A stretch of 64,000 nt of DNA from Ralstonia sp. NFACC01 (GTDB taxonomy: Bacteria > Pseudomonadota > Gammaproteobacteria > Burkholderiales > Burkholderiaceae): the NCBI RefSeq assembly GCF_900115545.1, contig NZ_FOWV01000002.1, positions 186,001 to 250,000 of the forward strand, given 5' to 3'. The position numbers and the translations under genes were made by a program. The notes under the pieces are model-generated. The model saw only the letters and a list, made by a program, of their open reading frames with translations. It had not been told where the DNA came from and did not search any database. This document shows positions 17,512 to 25,829 of this stretch, in pieces. Within the stretch, counting starts at the first letter, position 1. Each line of letters starts with the position of its first letter.

Positions 17512-20502
17512 TTATGGAGACTCCTGGGCTGATTGGAAGGAAAGGGAGGCGTGCGATTCATGCGCGGGCGCACGCCGCGCGCGGATGACGCTCAGGATGG
17601 CGGTGACCAGCTCGCCGCGCTCGGTGGGCTTGGCCAGATGCAACTGGAAACCGGCCAGCAGCGCGCGCGTACGGTCTTCCGGTCTGTCATAACCGGACAG
17701 TGCGACGGCGGGCAGCCGGGCATCGAGCGGCATGTCGCGCTCGCTCTCCAGCAGGCGCACGTTGCGCAGCAGCGCGTAGCCGTCTTCGTCGTCGCCGAGC
17801 GCGATGTCGGAGACCAGCACATCGGGCCAAGAGTTGCTCGGCGCCGCACGCAAGGCGGCGAGTGCGGGCTTGGCAGCGCCATACGCGGCGACGGTGGCGC
17901 CGTAGTCTTCCAATAGCAGCTGCAGGATTTCACGGGCGTCTTCCTGGTCGTCGACGATGAGCACATGCACGCCGGACAGCGCATCTGGCGGCGGTAGCGC
18001 AGTGCGTTCGGCCCGCGGCGCCTGCGGCGCGGCGGTGGGCACGGCCTCGCCTGGTACAGCCGGGAGCGGCGCCACCGCGCGGATCGGGAAGTCCATCACA
18101 TACGTGGTGCCGTCACCGTGGGGCAGCGGCACGACGGCAAAGCGCCCACCGTGCTGTTCCACCACCGAGCGGATCCACAGCGGGTCAAGCGTGGCTGCAG
18201 GCGTGGCGGCCGTGTCCTGCGCGGTTGCCGCCAGCGCGGTGTCGAACGCGCGCGGCTCCTGCCGCAACGGCGCGAGCGGGTCCACCGGGTCCAGCACGTC
18301 AAACGGCGCGGGTGCAGGCGGGGTGGTCGTGGGCCCAAAGGCCGACAGGGCGGCGTCGGGCTCCATCTCTGCGGGCGTGTGCGACGCGGTAGGAATGGCA
18401 GCCGCCGCCACCGCCGGTATGGCAATCGTGTCGGTCACGCGCAACTGCGCCATCCCTTCCACGCGCTCCAGCACGATCTCGATGCGGCTGCCCGGGTGGC
18501 TGGCCAGCACGGCGTGGCTCAGCACATCGCCCACGATGCCTTGCAGGCGGCTCGGGTCGCCCGTGATGCTCGGGGTTTCGGAACGGATGACGGAATACAC
18601 GGTGATGCGGCGTGCATCGATGGCCTCGCGCAGGCCGTCTAGCACGCTCACCACCAGGGCCACGAGGTTGATGGGCTGCTGTGCCAGCCGGTGCTGGGCC
18701 TGCTCCAGGTCGGACTGCTGGCGTTGCAGGGTCCAGAGCTGGGCGTAGACGCCGTTGGCGGCCAGCAGGTCGACATGGCGGCCGCGCTCGACAATACGGC
18801 CCTTTTCCAGCACGACGATTTCGTGCGCGTCCACCACCGTGGAGAGCCGGTGCGCAATCACCAGCGTCGTGCGGTGGGCCGAGAGGCGATCCAGCTCGCG
18901 CTGGATGGCGCGTTCTGAGCGGGTGTCGAGGGCGGAGGTCGCCTCGTCGAAGATCAGGATCGACGGGTTCTTCAACAGCGCCCGCGCAATGGCAATGCGC
19001 TGCTTTTCACCGCCTGACAGCTTGAGCCCGCGCTCGCCCACCATGGTCTGGTAGCCCTCGGGCAGCGCGGCGATGAAGTCGTGCACATAGGCTGCGCGCG
19101 CCGCCTCGATCACCTCGGCCATCGTCGCGCCTTCGCGCCCGTAGGCAATGTTGTACGCGATGGTGTCGTTGAACAGGATGGTGTCTTGCGGGACGATGCC
19201 GATCGCGCGCCGCACGCTGTCTTGCGTGACCACGCGCAGGTCTTGCCCGTCGATGGACACGCGCCCCGCCCACGGGTCGTAGAAGCGCAGCAGCAGCCGC
19301 GCCAGCGTCGACTTGCCCGAGCCGCTGCCGCCCACCACCGCCACCGTGTGCCCGGCCGGAATGTGCAGCGACAGGTCGTGCAGGATGGGCCGCGTGTTCT
19401 CGTAGCCGAAATCCACATGGTCGAACTGCACCTCGCCCTGCGTCACGCGCAGCGGTGCGCCGTTGGGCAGGTCCACCACGTCGGCCCGCTGTTCAAGCAG
19501 TTGGAACAGGCGCTCGGCATTGATGGCGGCGTCTTTCGCCTCGCGGAACATGAAGCCCAGCGCGTTGAGCGGTAGGCACACCTGGATGATGTACGCGTTG
19601 ATCAGCACGAGATCGCCCACCGACAGCACGCCGCGCGTCACGTCCTGCCCGGCCAGCAGCATGACGGTCGCTACACCGGCGGCAATCACGCCGCTTTGCG
19701 ATACGTGCAGCAATGACAACGCACGCTGGTTGGCGACCGCCGTCTCGATGCGCTGGCGCAGGATGTCGCGGTAGCGGTGTGCCTCGAAACGCTCGCTGGT
19801 ATACACCTTCACGGCTTCGTGATTGAGCATGCTGTCGAGCAGCCGGCTGCCCGCCATCGAGTCGAACTCGTTCATCTGCCGCTGCAGGCGTACGCGGCGT
19901 CGCGTGAGCAGCACGGTGGCGGTGCAATAAGCCGCAAACGTGGCCAGGATGGTGACGAGATACCACCCGCTGTAGCGGCTCATCATGATGATGAGCACGG
20001 AGCCGATCTCCACCATGGTCGGCAGGATCGTGAACAGCGCGACACCCAGCAGGAACTCGATGCCGGTGGTGCCGCGCTCCACATCGCGGATCAGCCCGCC
20101 CGTCTGCCGGCTTGCATGAAAGCGCGGCCCGAGCTGGTGCAGGTGCTCGAACGCCTGCGCCATGAAGCCCGCCACCGTGGGCTGCGACACGCGCGAGAAC
20201 ACCATGTCGCGCAGCTCGCCGAACAGCGTGCCGCCAAAGCGCAATACCGCATAGGCCAGCAGCAGGAAGGCCGGAAACACGCGCGCCCGCGTGGCATCGC
20301 CAAAGCCGTCGACGATCCACTTGAGCACGATCGGCACGCCCACCGCGCACAGCTTGGCGAGCACCAGCAGCCCCACGGCCACCAGCACGCGCTTGCGGTA
20401 GCGCCAGATGGCGCGCCACAACGCGCCCACGATCCGCTGCTGGAGGCTCGATGCCTCAGCAGGATGGGAAGGAGGGGAGGATGCAGGAGATGGGTTCGTC
20501 AC
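17512..20502 (-). CDS. ABC exporter (ATM1/HMT-like) fused to degenerate kinase-ATPase region and receiver domain
   Basis: About 996 residues from a GTG reading [14 protein letters not shown]. No strong ribosome site is visible, so the start is tentative. Residues about 20-330 form a six-helix type-1 exporter domain. The nucleotide-binding domain has Walker [19 protein letters not shown]-loop [12 protein letters not shown], signature [16 protein letters not shown], Walker [13 protein letters not shown] and the His switch VIAHRLST, all intact. After about residue 610 comes a region resembling a histidine-kinase ATPase ([18 protein letters not shown], then [17 protein letters not shown]) but lacking clear N and G boxes. 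The last 140 or so residues are a CheY-like receiver ([40 protein letters not shown]) with phospho-Asp and Lys present. Confidence 0.88.
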   Translation of the reverse strand: MTNPSPASSPPSHPAEASSLQQRIVGALWRAIWRYRKRVLVAVGLLVLAKLCAVGVPIVLKWIVDGFGDATRARVFPAFLLLAYAVLRFGGTLFGELRDMVFSRVSQPTVAGFMAQAFEHLHQLGPRFHASRQTGGLIRDVERGTTGIEFLLGVALFTILPTMVEIGSVLIIMMSRYSGWYLVTILATFAAYCTATVLLTRRRVRLQRQMNEFDSMAGSRLLDSMLNHEAVKVYTSERFEAHRYRDILRQRIETAVANQRALSLLHVSQSGVIAAGVATVMLLAGQDVTRGVLSVGDLVLINAYIIQVCLPLNALGFMFREAKDAAINAERLFQLLEQRADVVDLPNGAPLRVTQGEVQFDHVDFGYENTRPILHDLSLHIPAGHTVAVVGGSGSGKSTLARLLLRFYDPWAGRVSIDGQDLRVVTQDSVRRAIGIVPQDTILFNDTIAYNIAYGREGATMAEVIEAARAAYVHDFIAALPEGYQTMVGERGLKLSGGEKQRIAIARALLKNPSILIFDEATSALDTRSERAIQRELDRLSAHRTTLVIAHRLSTVVDAHEIVVLEKGRIVERGRHVDLLAANGVYAQLWTLQRQQSDLEQAQHRLAQQPINLVALVVSVLDGLREAIDARRITVYSVIRSETPSITGDPSRLQGIVGDVLSHAVLASHPGSRIEIVLERVEGMAQLRVTDTIAIPAVAAAAIPTASHTPAEMEPDAALSAFGPTTTPPAPAPFDVLDPVDPLAPLRQEPRAFDTALAATAQDTAATPAATLDPLWIRSVVEQHGGRFAVVPLPHGDGTTYVMDFPIRAVAPLPAVPGEAVPTAAPQAPRAERTALPPPDALSGVHVLIVDDQEDAREILQLLLEDYGATVAAYGAAKPALAALRAAPSNSWPDVLVSDIALGDDEDGYALLRNVRLLESERDMPLDARLPAVALSGYDRPEDRTRALLAGFQLHLAKPTERGELVTAILSVIRARRAPAHESHASLSFQSAQESP

Positions 20503-20601
20503 CAGGCGTGGAATCCGGTCGGTCTTGCAACGCGAGGTGCGACGCAAGCCACGTTCCACGCCCGGCCGGCTTCCGGCGCCCAGGTGGCCCCGGAATCGCG
20601 C

Positions 20602-20660
20602 GATAATGCAGAACTTTCCTGCCGTTTCCTGCTGTTTCCTGCCTTTCTGCTGCCCCCGCC
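20602..20660 (+). promoter_or_regulatory. Putative -10 box and pyrimidine-rich repeated leader of the PLP-enzyme gene
   Basis: A good -10 candidate (GATAAT, 20602-20607) is followed by three copies of a 10-bp unit (TTTCCTGCCG, TTTCCTGCTG, TTTCCTGCCT; 20615-20644) and a degraded fourth. The ATG at 20661 comes next with no Shine-Dalgarno sequence. If transcription starts near 20613, the leader is nearly all repeat. No good -35 is seen. Confidence 0.45.
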
Positions 20661-21896
20661 ATGACCGGACTGACCACCGCCCTCCTGCACGCCGACCGCG
20701 AAGCCGGCGTCGAGCACTACGCCATCCACAAGCCGCTGCACACGTCCACCACGTACGGTTATACCGATACGCGCGAGCTGATCGACGTGTTCCAGGGCAA
20801 GCCCGGCTACACCTACGCGCGCCAGGGCAACCCGACCACGGCGGCACTGGAAGCCAAGATCACGATGATGGAAGCCGGCGTGGCAACCGCGTGCTTTGCG
20901 ACCGGCATGGCGGCCATCATGGCGGTGTTTTCCACCATGCTCCGTGCCGGCGACCACGTGGTCTCCAGCGCCTTCCTGTTCGGCAACACCAACAGCGTGT
21001 TCGAAACGCTGCGCAACCTGGGCGTGGAAGTGACGTTCGTCGATGCCACGTCGGCCCAGGCGGTGGCCGACGCGGTGCGGCCGAATACGCGCCTCGTCTT
21101 TGTGGAAACCATTGCCAACCCGCGCACGCAAGTGGCGGATCTGAAGGGCATTGGCGACATCTGCAAGGCACGCGGCCTGATTTACGTGGTCGACAGCACG
21201 ATGACGTCCCCATGGCTGTTCCGCGCGCGCGACGCGCAGGCCAGCTTGGTGGTGCATTCGCTCTCCAAGTACATCGGCGGGCACGGCAACGCGCTGGGCG
21301 GCGCGGTGGTGGATACGGGCCTGTTCGACTGGGCGGCCTATCCGAACATCTATCCGGCCTACCGCAAGGCCAAGCCGGAAATGCAGGGTATCCAGCAGAT
21401 CCGCAAGAAGGGCCTGCGCGACCAGGGCGCCACGTTGATTGCCGATGCCGCGCACCGCATTGCCGTGGGCGCCGAAACAATGGCCCTGCGTGTCGACCGC
21501 ACCTGCAGCAACGCGCTGGCGCTGGCCCGCACGCTGGCGGCGCACCCGAAGGTGGCACGTGTCTACTACCCCGGCCTGCCGGAGCACCCCCAGCACGCCC
21601 GCGCCGCCGAGTTGTTCCGTCACTACGGCGGCCTGCTGAGCTTCGAACTGGTGGACGGCGCTGATTACGTCGACATGCTCGACCACCTGCGCTACGCCGT
21701 GCGCGCCACGCACCTGGGCGACACGCGCACGCTGGTGATTCCGGTGGCGCCCACCATCTACTGGGAAATGGGCGCCGAGCGCCGCGCGTCGATGGGCATT
21801 GCCGATTCGCTCGTGCGCGTGTCGGTCGGCATCGAGGATGAAGCCGATCTGGTGGCGGACTTCACGCAGGCGCTGGACGCCATCCACCTCGGCTAA
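20661..21896 (+). CDS. Cys/Met metabolism PLP-dependent enzyme (cystathionine gamma-synthase family)
   Basis: 411 residues. Family landmarks are PGYTYARQGNPTTAALEAKI (about residues 48-67), ATGMAAIMAVFSTML, VETIANPRTQVADL, and the PLP-binding lysine in VVHSLSKYIGGHGNA (Lys203). The C-terminal half keeps VYYPGLPEHPQH and the substrate-side SVGIEDEADLVADF. The family includes O-succinyl- or O-acetylhomoserine sulfhydrylase, cystathionine gamma-synthase/lyase and methionine gamma-lyase, and I cannot separate these by eye. It is cytosolic, monocistronic, and divergent from the ABC-exporter gene. Confidence 0.88.
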   Translation: MTGLTTALLHADREAGVEHYAIHKPLHTSTTYGYTDTRELIDVFQGKPGYTYARQGNPTTAALEAKITMMEAGVATACFATGMAAIMAVFSTMLRAGDHVVSSAFLFGNTNSVFETLRNLGVEVTFVDATSAQAVADAVRPNTRLVFVETIANPRTQVADLKGIGDICKARGLIYVVDSTMTSPWLFRARDAQASLVVHSLSKYIGGHGNALGGAVVDTGLFDWAAYPNIYPAYRKAKPEMQGIQQIRKKGLRDQGATLIADAAHRIAVGAETMALRVDRTCSNALALARTLAAHPKVARVYYPGLPEHPQHARAAELFRHYGGLLSFELVDGADYVDMLDHLRYAVRATHLGDTRTLVIPVAPTIYWEMGAERRASMGIADSLVRVSVGIEDEADLVADFTQALDAIHLG

Positions 21897-21955
21897 ATCT
21901 CCTCGCCTTGGCAACGCGGCGGCCCAAGACAAGGCTGCCCGTTCGCCCGCGAGTG

Positions 21956-22336
21956 TTGGAGCATCGCGCTCCACGATCGAACACTCGCATTCCACCCTCG
22001 GATGGTGGCGCTCCAGGCGCAAACACTGGCGCTCCACCGTGCGAGCGTCGAGCGTGGGGCGCAATGGGTCGAACGTGACGCTTTGAGGCCCGAACGCCAC
22101 CGTCACGGGGTCGTGCCCCAATGTCAAACACACGATTGCCGCGCTCGGACGCTGGCGTTTCAGTCTCGAACACTCGAACGCCACTGTCCGAGGCTGACGC
22201 TCCGCCCTCGGAAGGTCACGCTCGACCGGTTGAGGCTGGCGTTCCACTGTCTGAGGGTCGAACGCCACAGTCGGAGGTCGAAATTTTGGACCTCAGACTG
22301 CGGAGTGCGACTGTTTGAGGTCCACGTTCCGCCCTC
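21956..22336. repeat. Array of about 18 degenerate 21-bp tandem repeats
   Basis: From 21977 to 22312 the sequence divides into 16 consecutive units of exactly 21 bp, all in register. Examples are units starting at 21977 (TCGAACACTCGCATTCCACC...), 22166 (TCGAACACTCGAACGCCACT...), 22208 and 22250. Partial or shifted units flank the block on both sides. A rough consensus is TCGgAGGcTsGCGcTCCAccG. The copies differ from one another at many positions, so this is old. Because 21 is a multiple of three, several frames on both strands read as 7-residue repeats (for example VERQxxx or TPxSExx on opposite strands), but none has a credible start or ribosome site. It fills the gap between the PLP-enzyme gene and the oxidase operon. 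Confidence 0.85.
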
Positions 22337-22337
22337 C

Positions 22338-22378
22338 GGGGGCCGGATGCGAGCCTCGCCGGGCCGTGCTTGGCCCCC
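22338..22378 (-). terminator. Hairpin downstream of the cytochrome oxidase operon
   Basis: GGGGGCC (22338-22344) pairs with GGCCCCC (22372-22378), 14 bp after the stop of the last oxidase gene on the - strand. The loop is long and GC-rich, and there is no T-run, so terminator strength is uncertain. Confidence 0.35.
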
Positions 22379-22391
22379 GCCCAGCCCGGGC

Positions 22392-22718
22392 TCAATGGAA
22401 GAACAGCATGCGCATGCCAAAGGTGTGATGCGCTTCCGCCGCCATCAGCACCATCAGCACGAGCAACGCCAGCGGCGGCAGCAGGATCGCGTACACCAGG
22501 GCCAGCCGCTCCCACATCATGTGCATGAACACGGAGACGATCAGCCCGGCCTTGGCGATCATGAACACGATGATCAGCGTCCAGCGCATCAGCCCCTGCA
22601 CGTGGAAATAATCGACCAGGTACGACATCGTGCTCAGCACGAACAACAGGCCCCAGATCTTCAGGTAGATGCCGATGGGGTGTTGTTGCCCGTGGGCAGA
22701 GGGTTCCGCGTGGTCCAT
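22392..22718 (-). CDS. Cytochrome c oxidase subunit IV-type small membrane protein
   Basis: 108 residues with three hydrophobic segments: LKIWGLLFVLSTMSYLV, TLIIVFMIAKAGLIVSVFMHMMW and the stretch LLPPLALLVLMVLMAAE. The FMHMMWE string is characteristic of bacterial COX4/CyoD-type subunits. The N-terminus MDHAEPSAHGQQHP is short and polar. This subunit stabilises the core complex and has no cofactor. It is the last gene of the oxidase operon, 8 bp after subunit III. Confidence 0.85.
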   Translation of the reverse strand: MDHAEPSAHGQQHPIGIYLKIWGLLFVLSTMSYLVDYFHVQGLMRWTLIIVFMIAKAGLIVSVFMHMMWERLALVYAILLPPLALLVLMVLMAAEAHHTFGMRMLFFH

Positions 22719-22726
22719 GACAGGCC

Positions 22727-23425
22727 TCACCACAGGTAGAACAACGCAAAGATGAACACCCAGACGAGATCCACAAAGTGCCAGTAGAGGCCCGCGATCT
22801 CCACGATCTGGAAATTGCCGTGTTCGGCAAAGCCCGGCTGCAGGATCTTGCGCGCGACCAGCAACAGGTAGATCACGCCGCACGTCACGTGAAAGCCGTG
22901 GAAGCCGGTGATCATGAAAAAGCATGCGCCAAACTGCGCCGCGCCCAGCGGGTTGCCCCACGGGCGGATGCCCTCATGCACGATCAGCTTGGTCCACTCG
23001 AACGCCTGCATCGACACGAACGCCGCGCCCAGGATGGCGGTCGCCAGCATGAGCAGCGCCGCCCGCTTTGCCTCGCGCCGGTAGCCGAAGTTCACCGCCA
23101 TGGCCATCGTGCCGCTGCTGCTGATGAGCACGAACGTCATGATGGCGATCAGCAGGAGCGGCACTTCCACCCCGCCCACCGAGAGCCCGAACACCTTGGA
23201 CGGGTCGGGCCACGGCACGGTGGTCGACATGCGCACCGTCATGTAGCCAACCAGGAAGCTGCTGAAGACAAAGGTGTCTGACAGCAGGAAGATCCACATC
23301 ATGGCCTTGCCCCACGGCACCTTGAAGGTTTCGCGGTCGGCCGACCAGTCGTTGACGATGCCGGGCCAGCCTTTGGCGGCGTCTGCCGAGACTGCCGAGT
23401 CGGTTGGAAGCGTGGAGTGGCTCAT
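22727..23425 (-). CDS. Cytochrome c oxidase subunit III
   Basis: 232 residues, start overlapping the stop of the preceding subunit III-like gene by four bases. Several membrane helices are visible, with subunit III landmarks: SDTFVFSSFLVGYMTVRM, VSMQAFEWTKLI, GFHGFHVTCGVIYLLLVA and the closing GLYWHFVDLVWVFIFALFYL. The acidic residue in QAFEW is the conserved proton-antenna glutamate. It is an inner-membrane part of the aa3/caa3 oxidase, supporting proton uptake and enzyme stability. Confidence 0.9.
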   Translation of the reverse strand: MSHSTLPTDSAVSADAAKGWPGIVNDWSADRETFKVPWGKAMMWIFLLSDTFVFSSFLVGYMTVRMSTTVPWPDPSKVFGLSVGGVEVPLLLIAIMTFVLISSSGTMAMAVNFGYRREAKRAALLMLATAILGAAFVSMQAFEWTKLIVHEGIRPWGNPLGAAQFGACFFMITGFHGFHVTCGVIYLLLVARKILQPGFAEHGNFQIVEIAGLYWHFVDLVWVFIFALFYLW

Positions 23426-24030
23426 GGCGTGGCTCCATACAACGGCCCGCAGATGGCGCTGACGAATGCGGGCGTGATCCACCACATCGCGGCCAGCAGC
23501 ACCAGCCACACGGCCAGCAGAAAGTGCCAGTACGTCGCGCAGAGGGCAACGGCGCGCTGGGTGCGCTCGGCGTTCTTGCGCAGGCGCGCGACCGTCACCG
23601 CCCAGACGACAAGGCCGCCGATCACATGCGCTGCATGCAAGCCGGTGAACACATACAGAAAGCTGTTGGACGGGTTGACCGCCACGCCTTGCCCGGTGGC
23701 AGACAGTTGCTGCCACGCTGCCCATTGCCCCAGCACGAACAGCGCGGCAAGCGCGCCACCGGCCAGCAGCCAGGGCGTGCGGCGCGCGTCGGAGCGCCTT
23801 GCCCTTTCCATGGCGACGCTCGCCAGCGCCAGCACGCCGGTGTTCCACCACAGCAGCACCGGGTGGGGAACCGGCATCCAATCCGGCTCGCGCATGCGCA
23901 TGGCGTAGGCCAGGATCAGCAGCGAGAACAGCGCTGTCACCACGGCCATGAATACGCGCAGGCCGATGCGCCCGGCGTGCGGCAATACGGGCGAAGTATT
24001 GGGAACAAAGTGGCGGGGCAGGGTCGTCAT
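23422..24030 (-). CDS. Second subunit III-like membrane protein of the oxidase operon
   Basis: 202 residues, five or more hydrophobic segments, ATG overlapping the subunit I stop (ATGA). The motif LYVFTGLHAAHVIGGLVVWAV, and later ALCATYWHFLLAVWLVLLAAM, are those of heme-copper oxidase subunit III-like proteins. The N-terminal part is less conserved (AYAMRMREPDWMPVPHPVLLWWN). Two subunit III-family genes in tandem occur in some proteobacterial caa3 operons. It may be an additional structural or assembly subunit. Confidence 0.78.
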   Translation of the reverse strand: MTTLPRHFVPNTSPVLPHAGRIGLRVFMAVVTALFSLLILAYAMRMREPDWMPVPHPVLLWWNTGVLALASVAMERARRSDARRTPWLLAGGALAALFVLGQWAAWQQLSATGQGVAVNPSNSFLYVFTGLHAAHVIGGLVVWAVTVARLRKNAERTQRAVALCATYWHFLLAVWLVLLAAMWWITPAFVSAICGPLYGATP

Positions 24031-25817
24031 GTGCACACCCCGTTGGTGTGGAGGTGGCTGGTTCCCGGCTGCGCTTGCACCCCCGCTCCCATGTCGGGTG
24101 CGCCGGTGGGCGGTTCGTTCTGCGGCACGAAGTCATCCGCGCGGCCCGGCGGGCTGTACTCGTACGCCCAGCGATAGACCACCGGCAGTGTGGGCCCCCA
24201 GTTGCCGTGCACGGGCGGCGTCTGCGGCGTCTGCCACTCGAGCGTGGTTGCACGCCACGGGTTGGCCTCGGCCTTCCTGCCGCGCACGAGGCTCCACGCC
24301 AGGTTGAAGAGGAACAGCAACTGCGCCACGCCCACGATGATGGCGATGACGGTGATGAACGTATTCAGCGTCTGCGCCGAGGGCGGGATGAAGCTGTAAC
24401 CCTCATATGCGTAATACCGGCGCGGCATGCCGAGCACACCCAGGTAGTGCATCGGGAAGTAGATCAGGTACGTGCCGATGAAGGTGATCCAGAAATGCGC
24501 GCGGCCGAGCGTGTCGTTCAGCATGCGGCCCGTCACCTTCGGGTACCAGTGATAGAGCCCGCCAAACACAACGAGGATCGGCGACACGCCCATCACCATG
24601 TGGAAGTGCGCCACCACGAAGTACGTGTTGGACAGCGGAATGTCCACGCTGACGTTGCCCAGGAACAGCCCCGTCAACCCGCCGATGACGAACGTGCTGA
24701 TGAAGCCGATGGCAAACAGCATCGGCACGGTCAGATGGATGTCGCCGCGCCAAAGCGTGAGCACCCAGTTGTAGACCTTGAGCGCCGTCGGGATGGCGAT
24801 GATGAGCGTGGTGGTGGCAAAGAAGAACCCGAAGTACGGGTTCATGCCCGACACGAACATGTGGTGCGCCCAGACGACGAACGACAGCACACCGATGATC
24901 AGGATGGCCCACACCATCATCCGGTAGCCGAAGATGTTCTTGCGTGCGTGCGTGCTGATGAGGTCCGACACGATGCCGAAAGCGGGCAGCGCGACGATGT
25001 ACACCTCGGGGTGCCCGAAGAACCAGAACAGGTGCTGGAACAGCAGCGGGCTGCCGCCGCTGTGCTTGAGCTGTTGCCCCATCGACACCACCGCCGGCAC
25101 GAAGAAGCTGGTGCCCAGCGTCTTGTCGAGCAGCATCATGATGGCCGACACGAACAGCGCCGGAAATGCCAGCAGGGCCAGCACCGTTGCCGTAAAGATG
25201 CCCCACACCGTGAGCGGCATGCGCATGAGCGTCATGCCGCGCGTGCGCGCCTGCAGCGTGGTGGTCACGTAGTTCAGCCCGCCCATGGTGGCCGCCACGA
25301 TAAAGATCCCAAGCGACACCAGCATCAGCACGATGCCCCATTCGGTGCCGGGCGTGCCCGGCAGGATTGCCTGCGGCGGATACAACGTCCAGCCCGCGCC
25401 GGTGGGCCCTCCCGGCACGAAAAAGCTCGCCACCAGCACCAGCACGGCCAGCAGATACACCCAGTAGCTGAGCATGTTCAGAAACGGAAACACCATGTCG
25501 CGCGCGCCCAGCATCAGCGGGATCAGGTAGTTGCCGAAGCCACCGAGGAACAGTGCCGTGAGCAGGTAGATCACCATGATCATTCCGTGCATGGTGACGA
25601 ACTGGTAGTAGTGGTTGGCGTCGATAAAGGCGAACTTGCCCGGAAAGCCCAGCTGCAGCCGCATCAGGTTCGACAGCACGAGCCCCACCAGCCCGATGGC
25701 GATGGCCGTGAGCGAATACTGCACCGCGATGACCTTGTGGTCCTGGCTCCAGACGTAGCGTGTCCAGAAGCTTTGAGGTGCGTGACCCTGGTCGTGGTCA
25801 GCGTGTCCGTAGGACAT
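24027..25817 (-). CDS. ctaD: Cytochrome c oxidase subunit I
   Basis: 596 residues with about twelve transmembrane helices. The binuclear-centre motif is FWFFGHPEVYIVALPAFGIV, containing a CuB histidine, the cross-linked tyrosine and the D-channel glutamate. VWAHHMFVSGM gives the other CuB histidines, and HFHMVMG gives the heme a and a3 ligands. The soluble C-terminal tail (PVVYRWAYEYSPPG) is typical of caa3-type enzymes. It reduces O2 to water while pumping protons. It lies 12 bp after subunit II in a tight operon. Confidence 0.96.
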   Translation of the reverse strand: MSYGHADHDQGHAPQSFWTRYVWSQDHKVIAVQYSLTAIAIGLVGLVLSNLMRLQLGFPGKFAFIDANHYYQFVTMHGMIMVIYLLTALFLGGFGNYLIPLMLGARDMVFPFLNMLSYWVYLLAVLVLVASFFVPGGPTGAGWTLYPPQAILPGTPGTEWGIVLMLVSLGIFIVAATMGGLNYVTTTLQARTRGMTLMRMPLTVWGIFTATVLALLAFPALFVSAIMMLLDKTLGTSFFVPAVVSMGQQLKHSGGSPLLFQHLFWFFGHPEVYIVALPAFGIVSDLISTHARKNIFGYRMMVWAILIIGVLSFVVWAHHMFVSGMNPYFGFFFATTTLIIAIPTALKVYNWVLTLWRGDIHLTVPMLFAIGFISTFVIGGLTGLFLGNVSVDIPLSNTYFVVAHFHMVMGVSPILVVFGGLYHWYPKVTGRMLNDTLGRAHFWITFIGTYLIYFPMHYLGVLGMPRRYYAYEGYSFIPPSAQTLNTFITVIAIIVGVAQLLFLFNLAWSLVRGRKAEANPWRATTLEWQTPQTPPVHGNWGPTLPVVYRWAYEYSPPGRADDFVPQNEPPTGAPDMGAGVQAQPGTSHLHTNGVCT

Positions 25818-25829
25818 GGTTTCTCCTCG

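Noticed and set aside
20499..22268. A 589-codon - strand open frame running through the 21-bp repeats and antisense to the PLP-enzyme gene
   Set aside because: Its first 120 or so residues are only the repeat read in frame (VERQ...-type heptads) and the rest mirrors the enzyme gene. There is no ribosome site. The repeat itself is reported instead.
21956..22336. Possible CRISPR array
   Set aside because: Units are contiguous 21-mers with no spacers, and no cas gene is in the window.
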